Below are positions 55,560-64,000 of a DNA stretch of 64,000 nucleotides, piece after piece. A program made the position numbers and the translations under genes. This DNA is from Micrasema longulum. Its lineage: Eukaryota; Arthropoda; Insecta; Trichoptera; Brachycentridae. Under the pieces are notes generated by a model. It saw nothing but the letters and a program-made list of their open reading frames with translations. It did no database searches and was not told the DNA's origin. The first letter of the stretch is position 1; each line of letters starts with the position of its first letter. Location of the stretch: assembly GCA_022494885.1 (NCBI GenBank), contig JAGVSM010004268.1, forward strand, positions 124,001 to 188,000, in the 5' to 3' direction.

Positions 55560-55790
55560 ACCGTTTATAACATTTATCTTCAATTTTATCCACAAAGTAA
55601 AATTAAGCTTTCTGTATGAGGTCAGAATATTTATACATTTTTTTCTTCTGAACATGTTCAATTGTAGGTTACCGACGAACATACTTTAAATATTCATGCA
55701 AATAAACTCATTTTCGTACACAAATATCGGTTTTTCTTTGTATACAGTCGAAGATAACTCTGTTAGCTTCCCATTGAATCGGGGCCCAGT
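55560..55790. repeat. Family B single-arm copy
   Basis: aaaattaagctttctgtatg..aggttaccgacgaacatac..cagtcgaagataactctgtt..gaatcggggccc corresponds to one arm of 18882-20210. Confidence 0.75.
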
Positions 55791-55796
55791 ACCCTT

Positions 55797-56055
55797 TTCT
55801 TAATTTCGTCGATAATGCTTGTCTCGGCCTTACATAGTTCACGGATCTCGACATTTGTGCTCCTATCATACATCGTTTTACTACACATTCGCCTGAGAGA
55901 TCACATTTCGACAGTATTCAACCTGCTTTCATAATTATTTTTCTAATTCCATACTTCGCTCCCATACATTAGGGTCGGCACCAGAAGTCCATTGTGAACT
56001 GCCAGTTTTGCCTCCTGCGACAAACATTTGTTTTCCTAGGTGGTTTCAGTGCACA
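55797..56055 (-). mobile_element. RTE-like LINE relic
   Basis: Across frames on the minus strand: CLSQEAKLAVHNGLLVPTLM, YGSEVWN, ESRLNTVEM, LRRMCSKTMYDRSTNVEIRE. This is the conserved C-terminal region of a common arthropod LINE; multiple stops. Confidence 0.75.
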
Positions 56056-56394
56056 GCTCTCCCTCTTCAAGTAACATTGCAACCAATAAATATTAAAAAC
56101 GGGCTTAGTTCCACTGAGGTATAAATATTTTAATAGAGTTAATGCTTTATAGGACGATAGAATTCAAAGCTGTAATGTCGCGCCTTTTTACGCCACTTCA
56201 CATTTACTGATTACAAGTTGAGTTCCGAACTTAAATTGAATTGAAAAAAAGACGGGTGCTTAGTGCTGCATCTAATGTAAATACGAGTATATATATATCA
56301 ATGTGCGAGGAATGCATTTAAAAATTTTAGTTGATTTTTACTGATTTATTTTTACACCAAAAATATATATTGAATCGTCCTGTTATATGTGTGC

Positions 56395-57115
56395 ACAATT
56401 TTTTTTACATACCTTTTTATATTAAATTTTATTTTTTAACCCTTACGAATTATAACATTCATTTAACAAAAATAATATATACATTTTTTATTCTTTCTCT
56501 GTTGTTCAAAATAATATTTTGTACATCTTTTAAAATGTTTGTCTGAGTCTTTTGTTTTGTTTTGTCTGGTAGTTTATTGCATAATTTCAGCCCCTGGTTT
56601 ATTAGTCTCTACTGTCTTTGTCTTGTTTTAGAAAGTTGTGTATAATATTTTTCTGATATTCTCGTATTGTGTCCACGTTTACTACAGTTTTTACATGTTT
56701 TAGTTCTTTGTCTACAATTACATCAGTGGCTTATTTATGGATAAATTTAAATGATTCTTGTTGAAAGAGTTCAGTTATATTTAATTGCTTAGTTTGTTCA
56801 AAAAGTTCTCTAGTTGCTTTTAGATAGGGAAGGTCATATACTAACTTTAATATTTTATTTTGTTGTCTTTGTAGTCTGTTTATGTCATTTTGATATCCTG
56901 TTTCCCATAGTTGTTGCATCTAACATATTTTAGTTTTTACATAGGCTTCATACATAAGTTTTTTTTCCGTTTTTGGAACAAAATTTTTGTTTTTTAAAAA
57001 AAGACTCGATGATGTCGCCACTTTGCTAATTAAATTGCTGATATGAATTTTCCATGTCAATTGTCTATTTATATAAATAATAAATTGGTTTCTAATTTAA
57101 ATACATTTGTAAGAA
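56395..57115 (-). mobile_element. LINE ORF2 C-terminus, uninterrupted sister of 24806-25783
   Basis: Minus strand: LTWKIHISNLISKVATSSSL, FVPKTEKKLMYEAYVKTK, QNDINRLQRQQNKILKLVYD, TRELFEQTKQLNITELF, FKFIHK-stop, then ..VDTIREYQKNI..LKQDKDSRD. It shows the sequence across the site where the MITE sits at 25102. Confidence 0.82.
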
Positions 57116-57119
57116 ATCT

Positions 57120-57580
57120 CAACTAAAAGAAGGTAACTTTTTTAGTAGGGTAACCATAGTTTCAAGGTTTATTGCATTTTCGTCTATTAATGCATAAATA
57201 TTTTTTAATAATCGCTCCGTATTACGTAAGGAAAAGAAGAAATAACGTAATTTCAGATTTCTAATTCGATGTTCATTTTGCATCTATAGTTTTACATAAG
57301 TATTATTAATTTTATGTTCGCCGAAAATATAATTTCCACCGGAAATGTTTTAAATGACCACATCAAAGGGAAATAATTATTTTGACACATCTTAGCGATC
57401 GCCAAACGGTACTATAAAATAATAAACGACCCTAACACATCATATTGAACATTTCAAAGCTAACGTGTTCACAGAGGAGCCTTCATGATTCCATTAAAAC
57501 ACTTCATTCCTTGAAATTGTTACGTACGCGCTTCGTATTTAGACAATCGTAAAATAATTCATTTAATTCTTTATTATTAC
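57120..57580. other. No supported gene
   Basis: AT-rich; nothing recognisable. Confidence 0.3.
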
Positions 57581-57584
57581 TCTA

Positions 57585-57660
57585 TCAGCACTGGTGATAC
57601 ATAGGGCACTGCATTAAAATTCTAGCCGCAACGTGTAGCGATCATTTGTAATAAGGTACA
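57585..57660 (-). mobile_element. SINE family C 3' fragment
   Basis: gcactggtgatacatagggcactgcatt..gcgatcatttgtaataaggta is the degenerate family 3' end in reverse. Confidence 0.6.
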
Positions 57661-57699
57661 TGTACATAACTTTTTTTTCACAAGTGCTATTTCCCTATT

Positions 57700-57935
57700 T
57701 TTTATGGTGCACTCTCTTAGTACCTATCCACAATTCCTCTTTCTTCTCTAACTCATATAGTGCCCATGCGGTTCGACTGTGGAATCATCTCCCATCCACC
57801 ATCAAAGATGTTACTACATTATATCCGTTTAAACCACGTCTGAAGAAACATCTCCTTTCTCTTCCTTAATCCCTCCTCCTTTCCTCTTTCCTCTTTTTTC
57901 CTTTTTCCTTTTTCCTATTAAGTTATAATAAGAGT
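57700..57935 (+). mobile_element. LINE ORF2 C-terminus
   Basis: LLVPIHNSSFFSNSYSAHAV, RLWNHLPSTIKDVTTLYPFK, PRLKKHLLSLP-stop, close to 32530-32677, followed by the same pyrimidine-rich UTR start. Confidence 0.82.
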
Positions 57936-57939
57936 TCGT

Positions 57940-58550
57940 ATCTTTAGTTTGAATCCAGGATAGTGCATGTTTTTTATAAGAAGGAAAATTTTGAAAGTTT
58001 GTAGTCACTAAAATATCAGTAAAAAAAGAATTAAAAAATTTTGGACCTATAAAATATGCATGTCTCTGTGCGAGCCTCAATTTACAATGTAGTATTTCTA
58101 ACACACGATTCCTTCTTTGACTTGATCTATTTGAATTATTTGTAAATAAATTTTGGTTCTTAAATATATATTTTAAACATTGAAAACAATATACTTATTT
58201 GTCTTAGGTCTAAAAGTTTAGCTTCTTGGAACAATTGGAAAGAGGGATAAGTGTGATTTTTGTGAAGCATTATTTTTAATATAAATTTTTGAACAGTTTC
58301 TAATGGATTAATATGATTGTTGTAAGTTCTCCCCCATCCAATTATTCCATAGGAAAGCGAGTAGCGCTTTATTTACTAAGTGTTGTTACATAGCATAAAT
58401 TTAAATAAAAACCCGTCTCGGCAAGAGAGAGTATCACTTATCGAAAATTCTGTTAGGTACAATGAGTTTTGAGGATCTGTTTTTTCCTCATTGGTAATCT
58501 TAGTTTTTTTATTTTTAGTTTCATTATGTGCACCTATCAAAGGTACACTT
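57940..58550. other. No supported gene
   Basis: A minus-strand reading near 57960-58110 (MLEILHCKLRLAQRHAYFIG) looks like a decayed LINE but could not be placed. Confidence 0.3.
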
Positions 58551-58555
58551 TTTCT

Positions 58556-58935
58556 TCTTTATGTTTCCACATCCGCTCCTAAGTTGACCATGTAGACATC
58601 CCCGTCTGGTCTCCTCCCTCGTCATTCCCGGCCCTTAGTTCCGCTGAATAATGCCGATAGATCGTCATCGACAGCCTTTAAGGACGACGGGAGTCCGCGG
58701 GTGTGAAGAAGAGACAATTTGGGTTAAGGTTCTTCTGAGGCAAGAAGCAGCACGTGTCCAAGCCAGGTCCTCCACCTTACCTCAAAACCCCTGTTATAGG
58801 AAACTGCTGCGTCTGTTCTAGAAGTTATAGAATCACCATATGCCTAATATTCTCCTCAAGCACTACTCTGAAAACTCCGAAGATTGGTGTTTTGAGTTCT
58901 GATAAGCCACACATTGTCAATGTATTAATTTTGTG
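58556..58935 (+). repeat. Repeat family F, uninterrupted copy
   Basis: Shows 24637-24805 and 25784-26010 joined: ccacatccgctcctaa..gatcgtcatcgacagcc..gtccgcgggtgtgaagaagag..gggttaaggttct..cagcacgtgtccaagcc..ggaaactgctgcg..gtgttttgagttc. Confidence 0.75.
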
Positions 58936-58939
58936 TACC

Positions 58940-60400
58940 TGGGTAATGCAAAAATTGTCAAGCCCCCTAGGGCTTATAAACAAATTAATAAATAATTCAG
59001 AATACGGAAACATTTTGAGGAACAGTGTTCCCGTCCATTTCACTGTTTGCCCTTTAGTATTTGCTAACACTCAGTGCGCAGCTACCGTCAAAGCTGCTTC
59101 AAGAGTCCCTAGACCACACAGAATCAGCCGTTAGTCTCTCCATCTCCTCAAAAGATCAGCTTTCAACGCACCGCCATCGGAAACACAACTATTGATAATG
59201 GACTCTTTTGAAGATTATATTTGGGGATTTGTGGTTGCTTAGTGAGGATTAGGTAGGCAAATCGATTTAAATAAGGAACGTTTGCTAGGGTTTCCACAAT
59301 CTCGACCTACGGTTACCTCCTTTCCGGTAAATCTTATTTTTGGAAAAACATCAAAGGATGTTCAGTATTTTAAAATCATGCCTTCAACGTGCTTCTCTAT
59401 ACGAGATCACTATCATTATACTTTATATATTTTTTTACTCAATACAAAGCAATATCAAGCCTGCCTTTAATAGAAACATCCACCCACCGATAGAAGACCA
59501 GATCACGAAACAACATTTATGTCGGACCTGAAAAATCAACGAAGTTTGGCACTAGATCCTTGTATCCCATAGCACATAGCTTTCAACCAGTTTAATCAAT
59601 TATAATTTTTTTATTATAAAAATGTCTGCCTTAAAACAGGTTGTACCTAGTTAGGCAGACTAGGCATAATCCAGAGAAATCTATTTCCTAAGTATGTATG
59701 TAGTAGATAAAGAAATTGTATTTTTTTGTTAATAAACTATGATTATTATTATTATTAATTTCCACGAAGATTTAAAGTACATATTTAAGAAAAGGATGGG
59801 GGAATATAAAAAAGAATAAATATAAAAAAATAATAAATAATATTACTTTTGTTCATCCAGATAAAGTTAATTGTGTTAATTGTTTATATTACGTAATTTA
59901 TGATACTTTTTTTACCTTATAAAAGTCAATTTATTTATTTACACTCTTTATCAAAATACAATTCCATATTCACTTTGCCCAGCTAACAAGGGTACATACC
60001 CACAATATACAAATGCATAGTTATTTTTGTTATTTTCTCTAAAACACATATATCGTAAATTTTATTTTGTTTTACCTACCTGTATGCCTAGTGAGAATAG
60101 ACAGTGCCCAATATGTTTGTTTATACTTTGATTTTACTTTAATTTGACTTGATTTTACTTTTTGCTTATTTGTCTATTTTTTACCTTCTTTACTGTTTTG
60201 CAAACATATTATAATAACACTATGCTTTACAATAAACGCCGATTTATTTGGCACTGAATTGAACTGAAATACCTCAAGATTAAGTCAATATTGTTAAATG
60301 CTTTTCCCTAAAATAGTTTTTCCCAAAATTCCTAGGGAATATTATAAAAAAATACGCTAAATTTGTTTCGTAAAAGTGAATAATTACATTATTTAAATAT
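58940..60400. other. No supported gene
   Basis: Two stretches look like transcript 3' ends (AATAAACTATG at 59731; AATAAACGCC at 60231) with no coding part attached; possibly LINE tails. Confidence 0.3.
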
Positions 60401-60404
60401 TTTA

Positions 60405-60640
60405 CTGTTCCTGAACTAGCGGCAGGGAAGTAAACAGGGTTATTTTTGACTGTCTATAAAATAAAATCAATATTGTGTTTACTAGTATGAAAATTTCAAG
60501 AATCTTCGTCGGTAACCTGTAATTGAACATTTTTAGAAAAAAATATGCATACACATTCTATTTTTCAAACAGAAAACTTAATTTTACTTTGTAGATAAAA
60601 TTTAAGATAAATGTTGACTTTCAGTTGTAATACGGGCTCC
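60405..60640. repeat. Family B single-arm copy
   Basis: ggaagtaaacagggttattt..atcttcgtcggtaacctgtaattgaac..aaaacttaattttactttgta..ttgtaatacgggctcc, inverse of the copy at 55560. Confidence 0.75.
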
Positions 60641-60654
60641 TCAGAGACTTTGTG

Positions 60655-60830
60655 AATATGTAAATATTTTTTTTAGCATGTTCAATTACAGGTTACCGAC
60701 GAAGATGCTTTAAATTTTCATACGAATATGCACATTTTCGTACGTAAATACCGATTTTATTTTTTATCGTCTCGATATGTCCCGATGAAGATTTCATTTG
60801 TTATTGCGGCCCCGAAGCGTAAATTTTAAC
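60655..60830. repeat. Family B-like copy
   Basis: ttcaattacaggttaccgacgaagatgcttt, then cgatgaagatttcatttgttattgcggcccc. With 60405-60640 it gives an inverted pair. Confidence 0.65.
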
Positions 60831-60892
60831 CAACCTTCTATACAGATACACTGCAACCGGGATACAAATGCAGACCTACGGATATTTTCTTA

Positions 60893-61670
60893 TTTATTTA
60901 TTTATTAATGAAATCATTAGTCTTTATATAAAACAAGGTACAAAAGAACAATTAAAAAAAGTAAGACCAATTACAGATTTCACACTAATTTATTATGAAT
61001 GCAGGAGGAGAGGGGAAAAATAATTGAATTCTAAAAAAGTAAACATATAAATATTAAATAAAAAGTACATAAAAAGAAGAAGACATTGTATAGCTACTCT
61101 ACTTTCCTCCCTCTCTCTCTGCTTCCGTGAACATTTAAATTTATTTGTAAAAATTCACAACCAACAACAATTTATTAGATGCAGGTAGTAGATGATAGTA
61201 AGTATAAATTAAGAGTTGAAATTAAAAGTTAAAATTAAAATCAAAAGTAAAAGTTTAAATTAAAATGAAAAGTTAAAATTAAAATTAAGTTAAAACTTTA
61301 AATTAAAAGTTAAAATTAAGAATTAAAATTAAAAAGTTAAAATTAAAAGATAAAATTAAAAATCAAATTAAAAGTTAAGTCAAGCAGGAGATAAATTAAA
61401 AATGTCTTTAACAGATCTGATAAAAATATGGTATTTACAATGTAATATGTCGATGTCACTAAAACTGTCATTATATGTAGTCTGTATTCTTCGTAGAGTG
61501 CTTTTTTTTAAATAATTAGTCATTGAGTTAGGAATGTCGAAGAGTACAGATTGACGAGTTCTACGGACAGGGACTTGATATGAAATACCTCTAACAATTT
61601 CTGGGCTATCAATTACGTTATAAACAATTTTGTATAGAAAGCTCGTAGAGAAAATATAGAGATGATGATA
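60893..61670 (-). mobile_element. LINE 3' end with minisatellite-bearing UTR
   Basis: Minus-strand RTRQSVLFDIPNSMTN and ..STLRRIQTTYNDSFSDIDIL (61570-61440), a long A/T UTR containing the minisatellite at 61205-61385, and a (TAAA)n tail at 60893-60915. GATATT on both sides (60878 and 61668) may be the target duplication. Confidence 0.65.
61205..61385. repeat. A/T minisatellite
   Basis: About a dozen degenerate copies of an aaaagttaaaatt-like unit with varying spacing. Confidence 0.8.
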
Positions 61671-61724
61671 TTAAATAAAAAGCACTGGTTGAAATGTTTA
61701 TTTTATTTTAATATTTTTTCCGGT

Positions 61725-61976
61725 TTAAACTGAAGTGGCAACCCTAGCGGAAGGTCTTTCTCGAACTCTCCACCGGCAAAGGTAGGGCCAATGTTTAAAC
61801 AACATTTGTTTTAGGAATTCGAACAAACAGTAGTCTCGGGCTGGTACTCCAGCGTGGCCGTTCCTGCGACAATATTTGCTGCTAATGACCATTTGCTTAT
61901 ACACAATACACATGTCAACCAGGCCTCTGGCTTCTGACTTCGTGTCGCCTTTCATCGTCCGAACGGCTGGAGGCAT
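61725..61976 (-). CDS. Hypothetical ORF, 83 codons, unrecognised
   Basis: Not recognised. Richer in GC than the surroundings, with ATG in a good context (AAAATGC) and Cys/Arg/Lys-rich content (MPPAVRTMKGDTKSEARGLV at the start). No signal peptide or known domain. May be an exon or chance. Confidence 0.22.
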   Translation of the reverse strand: MPPAVRTMKGDTKSEARGLVDMCIVYKQMVISSKYCRRNGHAGVPARDYCLFEFLKQMLFKHWPYLCRWRVRERPSARVATSV

Positions 61977-61979
61977 TTT

Positions 61980-62530
61980 ATTGGTGTTGACGCTTCAATC
62001 ATCACGTCTGCGTCTGCGTGATTGATGCTTACAAATGAGCGTAATGTTTTTTTACATTAGCTAGGTTACCTAGATATTCCGATTATTGCTCTTCAGTATC
62101 ACAATCTACAATTTTAGCAAAAATTATGTTTTCATATGGGGAAATTTTTAACTCTTATAAGATGTTCCCTAATCATACGATACGCGTGGTACCAATAGTA
62201 GGAGAGCTTTCTGAAGAAGAACATTACCGCGGATAATGTTTTAGATTTGATTTTTAAAATAATTTTTGCTGTCTTCTGGAAAAGGTTAAATTAAATGGTC
62301 TGGCGGTAATACACGCCGACCGACAAAATATTTATAAATAAATTCTTAATCAATAAAACTTAGAAAGAATTAGACTACCTCATTCAATTTTTAATTTCAG
62401 AACTTATAAAATTAAATTATCAAATTATTAATTTAAAAAATATTGTACTGTCAGCGACACGATATTCCAATATCCTTATTGTACAAATCTATTAATGTTT
62501 TATCCGATAGAGCTTTATCATAGGTTTTTA
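61980..62530. other. No supported gene
   Basis: AT-rich; nothing recognisable. Confidence 0.3.
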
Positions 62531-62539
62531 TACTAGTTT

Positions 62540-63000
62540 CTCAGCATGCGTCTCTATCTGAATATAGAAATAAATTGGAGCATGTATATAATACTCGGTT
62601 CACTAGTGTAGATGGACTAGCTCTCCCTAAATTCAATAATAAATACGGGAAAAGAACACTAGAGTACAATATACCAAAAATATAAAATATGCTCCCATTA
62701 AATATAAAAACATAAAAAAACTTATCAGGCTCAAGAGAAAGACGTATGCCGAAAATCTGGCTTTTAGAACGTGGGTTTTTATATTGATTTTTTTTGTGTT
62801 TTTCTTTTTTATTTGGACAAATTTTAATTTTTTTACGTGTAACATATTTTTGGTGCACATAGGAATAGATATTTTATTTTATTTTTTCCACAGTAATAAG
62901 AGTTTTCAAATATAGAATTTAAGAGATAAGATTATGTAAATATATAAGAACTTAACTATTAGCACCTGCTGACGAACTGCATTTTATGCACTTTAGTAGG
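62540..63000 (+). mobile_element. LINE ORF2 C-terminus, second copy of 46690-47715 family
   Basis: YRNKLEHVYNTRFTSVDGLA, LPKFNNKYGKRTLEYNIPKI-stop, NMLPLNIKT-stop, then the same T-rich UTR ending agcacctgctgacgaactgc. Two stops mark decay. Confidence 0.78.
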
Positions 63001-63189
63001 ACTTGATAATTTGTATTTTAATTTGTATTTTAATTTTTGTATGTTTTTGATAAATAAATCAAATAAATTACTAGACTACATGACTGTTAAAAATAATAAT
63101 AATAAACATATGTACTATTTATTCTTAAATTCATACGATAAAAACCTAAGACTTTTATCGGAGAAATGTCAATTGAGTTCCACACTGAA

Positions 63190-63650
63190 TAGTTATTAAA
63201 AGAGACTTCGGCACTTTAACTTCAAAACATTAAAAACCAGGAAAAAGGTAAATGGCTAGTTGTATTTAAATAAGATTGTTAATGGTAAATTGGAAAGTTC
63301 AAGCTCAGTTGTTTGAGTAATATAAAAATTTGTGTTCCTAATGGTCATCATACCTTACGGAATCAAAAAACATTATTCGTAGATTCGCGTAAGAATAGTG
63401 TGTCCTTCAATCCAATGTCAAGGATGTGCAAATTGTACAACAGCATTGAAAACGAAGACATTGACATTTTTTACACTAGATTTTTTAGGTTTAAGAAGTA
63501 TATACAAGATGCGTTTTGATATTAATATATTTATTTCTACAATAATTTTTTTTTATATCTTACATTGCTAGTTTTATTTCGATGCTTATTTTATTGGTAT
63601 TTTTTTATTGTATTTATTGGTTTTAATACAATAAGTACTTTTTAATACCA
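63190..63650 (+). mobile_element. LINE ORF2 C-terminus and UTR
   Basis: YLNKIVNGKLESSS, a frameshift, LSNIKICVPNGHHTLRNQKT, SFNPMSRMCKLYNS, DIDIFYTRFFRFKKYI-stop (63517-63519). Same C-terminal pattern as 36000 and 48651. Confidence 0.75.
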
Positions 63651-63670
63651 GGGAATCTATATAAAAGTAG

Positions 63671-64000
63671 TGAATAACAAAGTGAATACGGAGCATCCTT
63701 TGGTTAGGATAGTTTCCATCTAACATGGCTTAGCCTGTTCTAAGATGGAGTTTTTTTAATATTAAAACATGTTTATTATATATTACAAAAATGGACAATG
63801 CCTATGTTTTGTCGCGGCCAGGTTATACTCCGGGTCCTAGTTCTAACCGAATTTGACACCTTAACAAATAATGTCTCGACTGTGTGCAAATAATCACAAA
63901 CGTTGCTAAAATAGTGAATGATAAAATGAATACGGAGCGTCCGCGTCATCTGGTTGGGATAGTCTCCATCTAACATGGCTCAGCCTGTTTTAAGATGGAG
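63671..64000. repeat. Direct repeats at the right edge
   Basis: gtgaataacaaagtgaatac..ccatctaacatggcttagcc..aagatggag (63671-63752) recurs at 63914-64000 (gtgaatgataaaatgaatac..ccatctaacatggctcagcc..aagatggag). Copies are about 243 bp apart; the second is cut by the window end. Confidence 0.75.

Noticed and set aside
58754..59134. 126-codon frame starting in repeat F
   Set aside because: Begins inside a dispersed repeat with a split homologue; no family resemblance in the remaining part.
62541..62860. Minus-strand frames of 75-105 codons
   Set aside because: Antisense to a LINE ORF2 fragment that reads clearly on the plus strand.
62960..62995. Hammerhead ribozyme at ctgctgacgaactgc in the second LINE tail
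   Set aside because: CUGACGA is present, but there is no GAAA box or stem II; it corresponds to the ordinary LINE tail end, gagcaccggatgacaaac, in the other copy.

Overview
The window is AT-rich eukaryotic DNA, most probably from an insect. A lepidopteran is my best guess, from the mix of jockey/I/R1-like and RTE non-LTR retrotransposons, mariner relics, tRNA-derived SINEs and short taggta-type repeats. That placement is inference; no host gene here fixes the order. Only one host gene can be defended: a five-exon gene on the minus strand (7608-11013) for pinin, a splicing-associated nuclear protein. Its four introns have canonical GT/AG ends, and all five exons join in frame to 465 codons.

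Layout. 1-4400: a solo-type MITE cut by the window edge, a SINE, a 5'-truncated LINE with an intact RNase H reading frame, and a mariner relic. 4400-11500: a repeat-poor island holding pinin. 11500-20200: LINE tails, a hAT-type MITE with a perfect 8-bp target duplication, a foldback repeat, a second mariner lineage, another MITE, and a 1.3-kb inverted-repeat element. 20200-35000: RTE tails, SINEs, an abundant chained foldback family and several nested LINE insertions. 35000-50000: many LINE 3' ends, a near-perfect 243-bp palindromic MITE with TTA duplication, a hammerhead-ribozyme-like motif at 47721-47775, and a three-layer nest (SINE, then MITE, then LINE) around 48541-49275. 50000-64000: a GC-rich island of unknown role, more LINE/RTE/SINE debris, an A/T minisatellite, and direct repeats running off the right edge.

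The reverse transcriptase fragments are nearly all 5'-truncated 3' ends, as left by target-primed reverse transcription; several have A-rich tails and can be ordered in time by nesting. No complete autonomous element is present. The short elements probably depended on transposases or reverse transcriptases encoded elsewhere.

The observation most worth following is the set of hammerhead-like cores. The copy at 47721-47775 keeps both conserved single-stranded boxes, a four-base-pair stem II, a four-base-pair stem I and a GUC cleavage triplet. Related degenerate copies lie at about 14125, 33125, 37440 and possibly 8430. Hammerhead motifs are known from Penelope-like retroelements, so the motif class is not new; this family and its inverted-dimer arrangement may be undescribed. 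All repeat-family statements are by-eye comparisons within this window.
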